From: Takakia lepidozioides
Lineage: Eukaryota > Streptophyta > Takakiopsida > Takakiales > Takakiaceae
Length of the DNA stretch: 64,000 nucleotides
Reading direction: 5' to 3'
Assembly: GCA_030704615.1 (NCBI GenBank)
Contig: CM060732.1
Location: 59,687,053 to 59,751,052 of the forward strand
Made by a program: the position numbers and the translations under genes. Every line of letters starts with the position of its first letter. Within the stretch, counting starts at the first letter, position 1. The notes below the pieces were generated by a model that had not been told where the DNA came from, searched no databases, and saw nothing but the letters and a program-made list of their open reading frames with translations. This document shows, piece after piece, positions 20,560 to 33,700 of this stretch.

Positions 20560-22010
20560 TGACATAGTGTCTCTTTGTACACTTAGACATATCTCAGTCA
20601 CAACTAACTCAAATTCAGTGAGCAAGGATGCTACAGACTCATGAGACCATGCCCCACATGTTGCACATTTGAACTACACAAAAAAACATGCTTTATATTT
20701 TTTTATGGTGACTAAAGTATCATTTTTACGTTTCGAGAGGCCTCTTTGCAAATTTGGGCATATCTCGGTCATAGTACACGAAAAGAAGCATGGTCCAATT
20801 TTTCTAGGGTGGCTGAACTTACATTTCTTGGTTTCGTAAAGCCTCATCGTTTCTTTAGGCATATCTTGGCAGAACTCACTCAAATTGAGTGAGTGATGTT
20901 GCTACATGCCCATCATAAGAGCATGCCCCACACTCTACAGATCTGAACTGCAAGAAAAAATAAAAAATAAAAAAATAAAAATCATGATCTACTTTTCTTA
21001 GGGTGCAGGCTAAAGTGTCATTGTCTAGTTTTCGGAGGCCTCATTGGTTCTCTGGGCATAGCTCGGTCATAACTCACTCAAATTGAGCGAGTGATAATAT
21101 TACATGCTCATGAGAGCATGCCCCACTCTCCAGATCTGAACTACACAAAACAGACCATGACCCAATTTTCTTATGGTGGCTAAAGTGTCATATTCTAGTT
21201 TTCGGAGGCCTCTTTGGTTCTTTGGGCATATCTTGGTCATCATTCACTCAAATGAGTGAGTGTGATGATGTCACATGTTCATGAGAGCATGCCCCACGCT
21301 CTGCAGATCGAATTACATAAAAAAAACCGTTATCAAATTTTCTTAGGATAGCTTAAGTGTCATTTACTAGTTTTCGGATGCCTCATTGTTTCCTTAGGCA
21401 TATTTCGGTCATAACTCAATCCAATTGAATGAGTGATGATGCCATATGCTCTGAGACCATGCCCCACACATTGAAGATCTGAGTTACAAAAAAAAACCAT
21501 GATCCAATTTTTTGAAGGTGACTGAAGTGTCATTTTTCAGTTTCCAGAGGCCTCATTGCTTCTTTAGGCATATTTCGATCATAACTCATTCAAAATGAGT
21601 GAGTGATGATGCTATATACTCATGAGAGCATGCCCCAAACTCTGCAGATCTGAACTACACAAATAAATTCATCATCCAAATTTTTGAACTGTCATTTCTT
21701 GATTTCGAGATACCTCCTTGTTTCCTTGGGCATTAACTCACTCAACTTGAGTGAGTGATGATACTGCATGCTCATGAGAGCATGCCCCACACTCTGTAGA
21801 TATGAACTATATAATATAAACCATGGTCTGATTTCTTTTAGATGGTTGAAATGTGATTTTCTAGTTTTCGAAGCCCTTATTGCTTCTATAGATATATCTC
21901 AGTCATTACTCACTCAAATTGAGTAACTAATGCTAAATTCACATGAGAACATGCTCCACACTTTGCAGATCTGAACTACAAAAAAAAAACAACAATCATA
22001 TTTTCTCGAG
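20560..22010. repeat. Tandem array A, about 170 bp period
   Basis: At least seven diverged units can be aligned by a dyad near 20874, 21070, 21240, 21410, 21580, 21730 and 21903. Each unit also carries GGGCATATCTCGGTCAT, GCATGCCCCACACTCTGCAG and GATCTGAACTAC, and a TTTTCGGAGGCCTC box. Spacing is 150–196 bp. The core is ACTCACTCAA and TTGAGTGAGT around one central base. Confidence 0.85.
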
Positions 22011-23600
22011 TCAAACAAGAACCGCAACAACAACTTATATTACCCATTATCTTCAAGGACGTTGCACAAAAATGACTCTCTAGAGATTAAATATGTCAGC
22101 ATCACATCGGAAGTCACGTCATGACTGCACGTATTAACATCATTTTGTGATAATATGCCGTCTCACCAGCGACTACATTGCAATTATCTATATTCATGTT
22201 CAATTACATGTAGTACTCAAGGTATATGTGACATCGACTCCCATTACAAGGATCTTGCCTATTTACTTTTTAGAGCTTCCAAACTCTAATTTCATACGCA
22301 AAATCTCTAACTTCAAGTCTTCTACACGAGCATTGTGTGTTCATGCATGGCCAACTATTGTGATCAGATTATATAAGCTAGTTGGACGGTTTATGATCAT
22401 GATGACGATCTGATATGGGGAGGAGGAATTACATATTCGAGAGGGGCTGAGTGATAATTTAGATGCATGGTGGTTTGAGAGAGGATGGCTGTAGCCGCCC
22501 TAGCTCATCCATCTTGTCAGTTTTTGTAGATAGGCTGATGGGTTGAATTCATGCAGTAGAAAGTGCATTTATTTCATGGTGTTTACTAATTTTCCTACTA
22601 TAGCGACTCCGTCATTTTTGCCAGCTTTCCCAAACTGTTCATATTATCTCGCTGATCCGAGTTACCATAATCCTCAGGTCGTTTTAGCATGAGTTCTATT
22701 CACACTTGGTTGGGGCTACTGGGCATAAGTGGATGTTTTTATATTTTTCACTTTAAAAAATCAACGAAATTACATACTAAGTTAAAAAAATCCTAAAACT
22801 TTCGCAATCCTCTCAGTTTTCATTTACTAATTGAATAACAGAAATAAAATCAAAATCTGCCACTCTGAGCACCTAAACTGGGTCCATTATGGATCATCTA
22901 CCTTAGCTTAGTACTCTGCAGGAGCAGCAAGAGCGTACAAGCGTTGCCGTGAAACCAGTTTTATATTCATCAATGTGGGCATTCGATCAAAGCTTGCTAT
23001 TCAAACCGGACCCACCAGCAAATCGTAGGGCTAGCTGGGACTGATGTCAGGGCTACACAAGCCATACACGTTCGTGGAACGCAGCTCCCATAACGCGAGG
23101 CCTCGGCGCGCATCGTTGTCAGAGCGTCCCTAGACTGCCACCCCCGCGTCCGCGCAACCCAATTCTCCAACGCTAAGAGAACTACGTTATGCTGCCTAAC
23201 GTACATTCCGAGAAGCTCGTACCATATTGTAGACCTCCATGCATTCTGTGTAATTTTTAATTATGTTTTTATCAGAATACTAAAAAGTCACCAAGTCACT
23301 TTTTGAAAAAAACCACCAACGCGTAGAGTACGTTCGTACGGAAGAAAGAAGAGATATCGACCTTGCAGCCAGCATGTGTGTTTGATTTAGTTTGCCTTCT
23401 CTTGGGACACGATGATGTTCATAGTGCTTGTATGAATCTAAGATGAATGTATGGAACTTTGAAATGCGATCAACGACTAAACACATGGAGCAAAATGTTA
23501 TGCAAACTGAGAAAGTCTTTGTATGAAAAATGCTACCTAAAAGCCTATAATGCACATGAATTATGCTTTCTTTCAATCTTTCATGTGAAAAATATTGTTA
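22011..23600. other. No recognisable gene
   Basis: AT-rich sequence with scattered short open frames. A GC-richer island at 23000–23170 has no clear coding frame. Nothing can be assigned. Confidence 0.45.
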
Positions 23601-23624
23601 TGCCCCAACGATGATTCATTAGCA

Positions 23625-24500
23625 CCATCACTCATTCAGGTTGAGTGAGTTACACTATTACTTCAAGCTACATTTTTTCACATTATCCTTTTGAGAACAT
23701 TAGACATGGTATATCATTAAAATTCCTTGCCTTCCATCATATTACATTTATGTAAAGGATTGTGTGAGGATGTCATTGCACCAACCCACACTCAAATTGA
23801 ATGAGTTGGTCATTAGATATAGCCTCTAATGTGAAGATAACTTCGAATTGCAACATAGGCATATAGAGGGATATCTTAGGTGTGTGGAACGGTCTCACAC
23901 CATTTGTTCTAGCATCCTACAACATTATAAATTTATGAAGGCTTATGTAAAGATCCCATTGCACCAACCCTCACTCAAATTGAGTGAGTTGATCAATAGT
24001 TAGGGGCCTCTAATGTGAAGAAGGCTTTGAATTGCAACATAGGGTTTAGGGTTGACATCTCAGGTGAGTGGAATGGTACCACAACCATTTTTTTTTGTAT
24101 CCCACCACACTACAAGAGTTTTAAGGCCTGTGTAAGGATGTCATTGCACCAAACCTCACTCAAATTGAGTTAGTTGGCTATTAATTAGAGCCTATAATGT
24201 AAAGAGGTATTTGAATTGCAACATATGCAATGTAATGGGAATATATCTCATGTGTGTGGAATGTTATCACACCATTGTTTTTTTTGCATCCCATCGTATA
24301 CGAGTTTGTTAAGGGTTATGTAAGCAAATTGAGTGAGTTGGTCATTAGATATAGCCTCTAATGTGAAGAGGACTTCAAATTGCAACATAGGCATATAGAG
24401 GGGTATCTTAGGTGTGTGGAATGATATCACACATTGTTTTTGGCATCCTGGGACGTACGACATTATAAGTTTGTGAAGGCTTCTGTAAGGATCCCATTGC
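23625..24500. repeat. Tandem array B, about 175–180 bp period
   Basis: Five units can be aligned at the same dyad near 23629, 23788, 23969, 24151 and 24324. Other shared words are GAATTGCAACATAGGCATAT, TAATGTGAAGAGG, GTGTGGAATG and GGATGTCATTGCACCAA. Apart from the dyad, the unit differs from array A. Confidence 0.8.
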
Positions 24501-24974
24501 TACACAACTACATTATTATCCAATCCACACGTTACATATGCACACCACACACTAGTTTGCCACAACTCACGTATCGGCTATGACGTCGTAGTGCAGATTC
24601 CCCATACCTTTGGGGTGTGCTTGGCTTTACTTTTAATTTATGAGTGATGGTATGTTTATGATTTCACTCGAGAAAAATGAGCATCACCGTGTCTGTCGTG
24701 AGGATAACTCCCCATGGCCCATTATTAACTTTGGGCCCAGGATTGACACTAGGGTAAACTCAAGTGTCAATATATAACAACTAGTTATTTTCTAGCTAGC
24801 TACCTGTAACTAGATATTTTCATATCAACTAGTAAATTAGCTAGTATTAAAATCCACTTGACAAGGTATCTATTTTTTAACAAAAAATAATGATGAAGTG
24901 ACAATACAAATTATGTCTGTTTACGACATGAGCCTTTATCTCTCTCTCAGGTGGATATTGCACAAACAGTTCTG

Positions 24975-25036
24975 CAATGTGTATTTATTTTATTTTATTT
25001 GGTGCCCGTTAGCTGATAAATAAATAAAATAAATAG
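24975..25036. repeat. Short AT hairpin
   Basis: TATTTATTTTATTTTATTT at 24979 is followed after a short loop by AAATAAATAAAATAAATA near 25017, forming an inverted repeat in AT-rich DNA. Confidence 0.6.
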
Positions 25037-25689
25037 TGCGTTCAAGCACAACCTTTTGTATTGAAGAATGAATGAGTTGTGCACTCACGCACAATTGATT
25101 TTCATATCAAGCCGTTGACTAGCAAATGAGTTAATTTGAAAAAAATAATAAACCTTGTATGTTATAAGCAATATTTCAAGATAAGCCCTAAAATCGTACA
25201 ACCACTAAGTAAACAATTTTATTTCAATTGTGAACATATGTTCATAGATATGAGAGCATGCTCACAAACTCATGACATGCGCTTATGATGTAATGTCATT
25301 GTCATGTTGTGTCTTGCATATAGGGGTTGTAGATCGAGAAACCAAAAAAGATAAAATAGATTATTCAAAGCATATGTAACTAAATGAGAAAACGAGGCTA
25401 TTGGCTACCAATAATTTGTCTTACAATAATAAACTCTCCTCTTACATCTCCAAGATTCAAAGTTCAACATATGAGTTTTAATTTGGTTATTCCGATTTTA
25501 TTTATACCTAAGTTGCACATATGGATGTGACGTGGCACTTGCACATCAATGACATATCGTACGTGACTTGCTTACATGTCAGACGTCACGTCCAAATCCA
25601 ACATTAACTTATGTATTTTATTTTATTTTTAACTTTACTAGCTTATTTTTATTCCAAGTGACGAGGTGGCAGCCCAGGTGGACTACACA

Positions 25690-26600
25690 CACCTCGACTT
25701 AGTTTTATATTTATGGATTTAATAAATACAATATGACCGCCAAATATTGATGGTCACAGATAATTTTTAAAATTATAAATGTATGCGATCGCCAATTTTT
25801 GGGGGTCGCAGCTATTTATTTTTATCTTATTAGATGCGACCGCCAATATTTGACAGTCGCACAAATTTTTGTTGTTTTTAATCTACTGCGACCGCTGAAT
25901 TTTAGCAAAATTAGCAGCGACCGACATAATTCAACAGTCGTTTCTATTTTAAAAAAAAATCAGTAGCGCCCACCAGAATTTGGTGGTCGCAATTTCTGTT
26001 TTGTTTTTCTAAATGACTTCCTGAATTTTATTTATTTTTTGATGCGACCCCATTCTGGCGGTCGCTTCTAAATTGTTTTTGAAAAGAATCAACCGACCGC
26101 CAAAATTCAGAGGTCGCACCTAATTTTAAAACAAAACAAAAGAAGCGACCACCTGAATTCGGCGGTCGCTTAATGAAATATTGTTTATTAAAAATAAAAT
26201 ATGTTTTTAAAAATAAATTAAGGGAAATATCCTAGAGCGGCTGCTCACAAATCAGGCCCCTTAATTGTGGTGAGAGGAGAAAAATAACCTCTATCATAGT
26301 AACCTCGCCATGAGGCGCCGAGCGCAAGTCTCTAGGGACACCACTAAACTACCAGCTGATGGTAAAATAATATTTATTTTTAAATTTCTAATCAAAAGTT
26401 ATTGTGACCACCAAAATTCGGCGGTCGCACCTATTTTATTTAAGCAAATTTAAAAACCACCTCCAGAATTTGGTCATCGCAGTTTTTTAAAAATATATAT
26501 ATATATATTTTACAGAAATAGACAAATTGTTTTTCAATTTTTAATTAAAAAATATTATTGCACCGCTAAAATTCGACGGTCTGTGAGGCTAGATTCGGGG
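25690..26600. repeat. Field of GCGACCGCC…GGCGGTCGC hairpin units
   Basis: About ten short inverted repeats with arms near GCGACCGCC and GGCGGTCGC and a spacer near AAAATTC occur every 45–80 bp between AT-rich linkers. Copies diverge, for example CGACCGCCAAAATTCAGAGG and AGCGACCACCTGAATTCGG. More copies lie at 27200–27440 and 29080–29150. The pattern suggests subterminal repeats of a DNA transposon, or hairpin-forming satellite DNA. Confidence 0.8.
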
Positions 26601-27190
26601 GCCGGGGATATATTCCCCTTGTTGGTGTGGTATTACCTGTATGAGGGTTGTAGCTCGACAGGACTGAGACACGCTAGACAAGACGGAATCTAATACAAGG
26701 GTTAACCTTTCTCATACACTTTCATCCAATCACTGCATAGGTACACCGTACAAGATCTGAGACAAAAAATCCCACGATCATGTTCTCCTGAGTGCTTTGA
26801 TTTATATCGAACTTAAGCAAGTAATCCTATCCAGGCAAAACGGTTGCCTTCTATTGGTTAGCCAGATGCCACTCCAGCTAGATCACACAAGCCTACCACA
26901 TCCTCTAATCTGATCCTAATCTAATTGTTAACTAAAGACAACATCAACTTAATATAGCCAGTTGTACCAGCGTCTAATGCGTAACGGCGACTCCACCTAT
27001 ATCCAGCCAAGATTAACTAAGAGCCTCATTCGGTGTCATTTGTTAGCCTGGATGCGCATCACCATCCTGCTTCGTCCTCGATATCATTCATCCATGCCCA
27101 AAAGCAAGCAGGTAGGAATCCAGCCCTTACAGGTCCCAGTTTTTTTATTAAGTTTTTTAATTTTCTAAGAAAAAAACCAGAATTTGAGTT
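26600..27190. other. Non-coding insertion between hairpin fields
   Basis: This unrelated stretch lacks the hairpin motif and has no long frame. It may be a separate transposon or LTR fragment; I cannot classify it. Confidence 0.35.
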
Positions 27191-27199
27191 ATTAATTCA

Positions 27200-27440
27200 A
27201 AAAACTTACCGCAACTGCCAAATGTTGGCGGACGTACCGATTTTTCTTAAAAAAACCAAAGCGACCGCCAAACTTCAGCTGTCGTACCTATTTTTATTTT
27301 TTTAATTACCTGCGATCGTCAATTTTTGCACGTATTTATTGATTTTAAAATTTACATACGACGGTTGTTTTTTTTTTTTTTTTTTTTTTTTTTTTCAAGT
27401 TACATGCAATCGTCAATTTGTGGTAGTCGCACGTTTTTAT
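27200..27440. repeat. Second hairpin field and poly-T tract
   Basis: Copies such as GCGACCGCCAAACTTCAGC and CAATCGTCAATTTGTGGTAG continue the hairpin family. A 30-base poly-T tract lies near 27367–27396. Confidence 0.7.
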
Positions 27441-27576
27441 TTATTTTCAACCCTTAAACGCTCAACAGACCCGAAACGGGTCGCAGGGCCCACTTAAACC
27501 TAAACTCCGTTTTCAGATCTGCTTCAATTCGTCTGAAATTAGTGCCATCAAGTGGCCCCTGTTGTGCACTACTAGG

Positions 27577-28912
27577 ATTGGGCACTTGATTGCCCTAATT
27601 TTGAGTTAAAGCAAAGTTGTCTCGTCACGCAATCAAATGGGTCAGGAATTGATGAATGTAATTCTGTCTTTTTCATGTGAAGATTGTTTCCCACATGTAT
27701 GTGTGAGAGAGAGTTAGAATTAAAGGATCTCACCAGATTTGACCAAGTGGCAGCACTAGATGTGTTGGCCAAATTGGATGGTTTTTGGCTTGTTGGATGA
27801 GGGATCCCAAGATGATGAAGCCTGCCAAATCTAGCCTCAAATGGAGTAGATCCCGTCACTCAAATCTTTAAAAAAACTACTAAAAATGCTATGTTTCTTC
27901 AATGGGCCACAATATATTCAACGGTGCCGTTTTTTTGGATCTGGGGCTGAAGTCCTGCGCACATGACCAAAAAACGGGGCTGATCCGCTGGAAAAGTGGG
28001 CTGATCCGCCCCTGACATCGCTTCCCCGCGCTGATAGCGATATTCGCCCAGCACGATCGCTCAGCCATAAAGCTGATCCGCCGGATAAAAGCAGATGAAA
28101 GAAAACAACTTTTTAGATGAAAAACAAAGTTATTTATCATGTTAAAATAAATGTTACCTTCATCTTTGCCGTGCAGACATCATACTCAACAACACGGAAG
28201 TGCACGAAGTACACCACAGGGAAGCGACCTGGATTCCCCAACTGTGGGATGTTGTTTCCTGTCAATTGAGTGAGTGCACAATTTGTTACGCCCAAAAAAC
28301 AGAGGTGGAGCTTCAACTACTTAGTTTTTCTTCACAATTTGACCTGCTTTGACATTTGGGGTTCTAGCATGTAGAGAATTTAGGCTACAAGGATGTGTGA
28401 TGGCTTATTGGAAAGCTACCTGGATTCCCCAGCTGTGGCATGTTGTTTCATGCCAATTGAGTGAGAACACAAGTAGTTATGCCAAAAAAACAGAGGTGCA
28501 GCTTCAAGTTTTTTGTTTTTCTTCACAATTTGACCTACATTGACAATGAAGGTTGCACAATGTAGAGAATTTATGGGGTAAGTGTGTGCGATATGTTGTT
28601 GGAAAGTTGGCTTGATTCTCTAGGTGCAGCAGCCTCTCCATTTTTTGCAAGGAATCAAATTTATGATACCCTCATGTGGTATTTTTGCTACTAGGAGTAC
28701 TGGCGCGTGTGCCGTCAAAAGGAGAGACGATTGAGTTGGCTATGGTGATTTCTTGCCCGAGTTCACCCAATGGATGACTCATGGGATTTCATCCGCCCAT
28801 GTGTGTGGTCACGACGGATATCCGCCCCAACATCTGATGGGTCCCACAGGGCTGATCCGCTGGCTGATCAGCCTTGGCCGCCCCCTCATGTGCGTAGCAC
28901 TTGATTGCCCTG
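27577..28912. mobile_element. Candidate nested insertion with GCTGATCCGC ends
   Basis: GCACTTGATTGCCCT occurs at 27579 and again at 28898. Inside, GCGCACATGA…GGGGCTGATCCGCTGG (27956–27995) is mirrored by an inverted GGGCTGATCCGCTGGCTGATC…CATGTGCG near 28850–28895. Between them lie about 2.5 tandem copies of a 190-bp unit (28225–28640) containing CTGGATTCCCCA, TTGTTTC and AAAACAGAGGTG. The outer direct repeat and inner inverted sequence suggest an inserted non-autonomous element. Confidence 0.4.
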
Positions 28913-29079
28913 GAAATTGACAGATAGGTGCAGGAGGAAAATACGGACATAATGTGCAGTCAATGTTTTTTTAAAATAAAAGTTAATTTTATAAAAGTTC
29001 CACCAGTTTTTCACTGCATGGGGTCTTTTTTTTTGAAAAAGTCAAACTAGGGGCCTGGGCGTTTAGGGTTAAATTGCAT

Positions 29080-29150
29080 TTGACCGCCAATTTCTGTTGG
29101 TCGCACGTACTTATTATTTTTAAAATTACAGCCGACCGCCAATTTTTCGA
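29080..29150. repeat. Two further GCGACCGCC-type units
   Basis: GACCGCCAATTTCTGTTGGTC and CGACCGCCAATTTTTCGAGC extend the hairpin family beyond the nested insertion. Confidence 0.65.
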
Positions 29151-29159
29151 GCAATCCTT

Positions 29160-30780
29160 GTTAATGTGCCACCGTGTCTGTCAGGGCACGATGTGGCTGC
29201 TAAAGTGACACTTTTTTATCCGTCCTATATTTTTACTAATATGTCACTACAACTGACGTGACCAAGTTGCATTAGTGTCCCGTCTGACGCGATCTGACTA
29301 ACACGACGTGTGCAACCCTATATATGCCTCAAATTCATATGAACATGAAGGGAACTAGACAATGGACAAACCGTGCCGATGTTAGCTCATTCTTTTAATA
29401 AATAAACTCGTTATCAAACATTTGTTCATGAATGGAATCTACATTATCTTAGTATTTTACTCAAACTATATTTGTAAAATATCTAATTCACAAAAACAAA
29501 GAGAAAAAAACACTCACACGATATTTTTCACTCAATTTCACCTATATAGTAGAAAAATATCATACGATCACAAGATTCAACCATCTAAAATGTCGTCAAC
29601 GCTCACCTCAATAATTTTAAATAAATATTATAAAAACAAATTAGGAATTTTTGGTATGAGAAACTTGTAGAAGGATATCAATCGTTTTGGATCTCCTTCT
29701 TCTCTAGAAGTTGTCTTAGCATTCACTCCTATTAAAAAGGTCTTTGGGCCAATGATTTTGATGGGTTGGATAGATTTCGAAAGCTTGGCATGGAACAAAT
29801 TTTGAAAATTCTAGTGATGAAAGTTGAAGAGTAGTTCTAGTGTAGAGCAGGAATAGGGTCCTTGTGTGCCGTGTTACCATTATTTTATATCAAAACTGTC
29901 CGAGACTTTTTTTATAATTATAAATAATATAATAATAACATAATATTTTTAATTACGAAAACCGTGTAAGTACTCTAACGTCTTGTTTCTCTTTTTCTTA
30001 GTGTAAAGGTGGAAAGCGGTACCATGAGATTGTGGGAAGGTCTAAAAATATAGTTTTCCAACAAATAATATGTAATAGTTGGGTTTGACATTAAGAGACT
30101 GCATCAACGTTGGCGTTTTGGGGGTTTTTTCCGCCTGGCAGTTAGACCCCAACAAGGCGGGCCAGGGCTTTAGGCGAGAGCAGCCCGACCATTCCGAATA
30201 ACTATAGGGTTCTACATGATTACAAGGTGAGGAGCCCAAAGGCCACTCCAAATTCGGTTACCCGGGTTGTTTTTTACTAGGCCGGAAAACTTTCCAAGTC
30301 CGGGTTAGGCCAGGTGGTTTGTGTCATCTGCGGCGATAGCCTCGAGATTTCGAAAGTTGGTGAAGAGAGGTGTAGGGACTATGTTCTGGATGATCCTGAA
30401 AAGGGTATCAATAAGTGGTGATCAAACAATCTGCTGAGCGATAAGCGGTAAGCGATGAGTAGCGTGACCCACGATGGTGGCCGCGACAGTGACGACTGCG
30501 CAGCGGCGCATATAGAGGTGTCGTACCAAGCCTGCAAACCATCGTCTTCAAATGGACTGCGGTGGGGCCCATCATCTGGAGTCAGCGATACACCACCAAA
30601 TGGATGCTTCAACAGTGAAAGGAGGCAGCGACGGCACATGCCCAAGGCAACGGTGACGAAGTACAGTGGAGTCAAGCGGCAACACCCAGCGGAGAGTCGA
30701 CATAGCAACGCCAACAACCTCATTAGAATATAACCAGCCTGGATAGGAAGACGCTTCAGCACACATACTAACAATAGTCT
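29160..30780. other. No certain gene
   Basis: Mostly AT-rich. A short Cys-containing frame (VCVICGDSLEISKVGEERC near 30325) lies just before a GC-richer region at 30370–30780 that is open on both strands. I can assign nothing. Confidence 0.4.
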
Positions 30781-30784
30781 CTCC

Positions 30785-33700
30785 GTGCGATCCACTCTGC
30801 CCAGGTCATGTTCTCCTTCAGCAATAGCACCAGTGTCTACAGCCCCGCCTCAGCTAGTGGTATCACCCTCACCCAACCCCACCAACAGGATGCCCCAGTG
30901 GTGTGGCCAGCGGTTTGCCACAACACCAACCAGAACGCGTTTGTCTTCCTCAGCAACAGTACCATTTGCTTGAGATCAAACCGGGGTGCATAGTCCCAAC
31001 ACCGCTCTTCTTCCACTTTGCTTTTTTGGCTGCGCTCGGAGTCCCACAAAAGTCACTTCATTAATGGGTTCTCCACCTCGCTCAAGACAACGGGTCTATG
31101 CTCACCCTCCTTTTGTCCCTGGATCTACCATTTTGTCGTCTCCTCCAGCAGCTCCATCGCCTCCAACGGTTCCACCCCTTCCACAATCACCAGTTGTTCC
31201 TACTACATAACGTATTCATTGCTCGGCTTGCAGGCGTTTTTTGCTCGAATCAGAGGTTTGGCTCGCCATCAACGCACTTGCACAGCTTTTCGGCAAGCTA
31301 ATCATGAAGGTTATTCTGTGCTCGCTCCCCTTCGTGTTTTGCAGGCTCCCCCTCCATCCACAACATGGACGTGGCTATGTTTCATTTGGGATTACCCCGT
31401 CTCCGCCTCTACACACGCATCCCGATGGCCCGTCGTCAAAAGGTCCAACATTGCTTTCGCATGTCTTTAGACAGACTGGCCCGGGATCCTGGTGACGTGT
31501 CGGAGTGGTACATTTTTTTGTTGTTTGCCAAGTGGTGCTTGGTCCTGCCACATAGAGAGACTCGCACCCGGCTCCTACGCTTTCTCGCCGGAGACAGAGA
31601 GAATCTTCAAGAAGAGCATTATCTCCGAGCACAAGCCCTGGCAGCACGTGCTCCTGCTGACACTTCCTCACAATCAGGCTCTTCTGCCCATAGACGGCTT
31701 CAGCACAGCCTCATGTTGGGACCGGTAGGCGATTATTCCCATGCAACTCGCGCTCTCTTACCATTTGCTCCCACCCTACCTTCTATGGACCCTATTGCCG
31801 CTCTACAGGCTCTCCATCCTGAGGTAGACAACATCCTTCCAGCTTTTGTTGATGACTTCGAGCAGGATCATGACCTTCAACTGGATCTCTTTCTGTTCAC
31901 CAAGGCCTTTATTAGTTGTCCGCATCTTTCCGCACCAGGACCATCTGGTATGCTATACAAACATTTGCGCGACTATTTTTCTTCACAAGATTCTGTTAGT
32001 GGCTTCTCCCAACTATTTCAAGTCCGTTCCTACAACGCTGCTGGCTGCATGCATTCTCTAGTGGCATGTCTTCTCGGAGCCTCCCGACTACTAGCCATGA
32101 CCAAGCACCTTGGAAATGACATTCGTCCCATTGCCATCGGGGAAGTTTTGTCTCATCTTGTCAGCCATTCCATTGTCATGTAGTACCGTGATGCATTCTC
32201 TACCCATCTCTTCCCACATGAGTTTGGTATTGCCATTCCAAGTGGTCGTGAGGCTGTGGTACATGGGATTCAGGCTATTCTCGACCTTCATCCGGACTCG
32301 GTTGTGTTTCAAGTCGATGTAGCAAACGCCTTGATCAACTTCGTCTCCCGCAGCGCCATCTTCCAAGAACTTTCGCTCAGCTGGAGGAGATTTCCACCAA
32401 CTCATCCATTTTGTCATACTGCTTTAATATGCTTCTGCCGCCCCCCTTTTCTAAAGTCACCGTTATCATACAGACAACTACACCGTCATCCAATCTGAGG
32501 TTGGCACCCGACAGGGCGACCCTTTCGAAGGACCTTTGTTTGCCATGCCACATCTGTGCACCTTCATGTCATCTGCAGCAGCATTCCCAACGTGCCAGTT
32601 CCCCTCAGTTGCTGACGACACTCACATCATTGGCCCAGCCTCCGATGTGCTCCTGGCATACAATCACTTCGCTGCTTAACTTCAGGATGTGGGGATATCG
32701 GTTGAACCTCACAAGTGTGTTGCATGGTCTCCAGCCGCCTTTCCCCAGACTTTGTACCTCCTGTACACTTCATCACACCATCGGAAGGCATTCGCGTCTT
32801 GGGCGGCCGTCCCCTTCAGTACCACCTCTTTCACTTTCTCTTTCTTGGAGAATGCCCTTGATCAAGATGTCATTCATTCCGACCTCCTTCCTCGCCTCGG
32901 GGATCTACAAACGAAGTGCTTCATCTAGCGGCCATCCTATCTTCTCAAGAATTCCCCCCCTACTCCTAAGTTTTTGCGGTTTTTGTTAGGGTTTGATGAA
33001 TATCTTTGGTCGTCTTCTGGGACCGGGGCTTTGAATGGATCCGAGGGGACTTTAGCTCGCCAACAAGCTCCTTCCCATCTCCTTTGGAGGTGTAGGCTTC
33101 CTCTCCATAGTCAGCACTTCCCCCTCTCTGCCATCTTGGTTGGCAGCTGGGCGTTGATCGCCCCTCATTGCATCTCGCTTTTGTGCAGTCAACGACCCTT
33201 GCTCATGGACCCCATTGCTCACGTCGACACTAGTACCTTCCTTTTCCAACAACATCTTCGCTTTGCACGAGATCTTTTTCTGGCACCAGCACGAGCGCAT
33301 CTTCCTCCATTCGAGCAGTTGTTTGCCTAAGGCATCAATCACGTACATGAGACTATCATAGACCGCATGCGCTGACACTCCTTCTCCAACATGCTTTAAT
33401 CCAATAGCTTTTCCTCTGATGTGCATCGTGCCAGGCTTCTATCTTGTGCAGGGCCAGGTGCATGCGCATGGCTGGCTACGCGACCCACCATTACCCCCTT
33501 TCACTTGTCATCACCTATCTTTGTCACGGCTCTTCGTTTGCGACTTGGAATATTACTGCATCCTTCTGTGTTAGGCCTGCGACATTGTGTTTGCCACCAG
33601 CCTATTGACGCATTTCGTATCCACCTCCTTCGATGTCCATGTGGGGAGATTGCACTGCCACCCATGACGACGTCAAAGATGCTATCACATCGATTATGCA

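Noticed and set aside
20560-24500. CRISPR-like array
   Set aside because: Units are about 170–180 bp, diverged throughout, without unique spacers between short exact repeats, and the DNA is plant nuclear.
30379-30795. Minus-strand frame of 138 codons
   Set aside because: The plus strand is also open, composition is GC-biased and no domain is seen; it lies beside the LINE and is likely chance.
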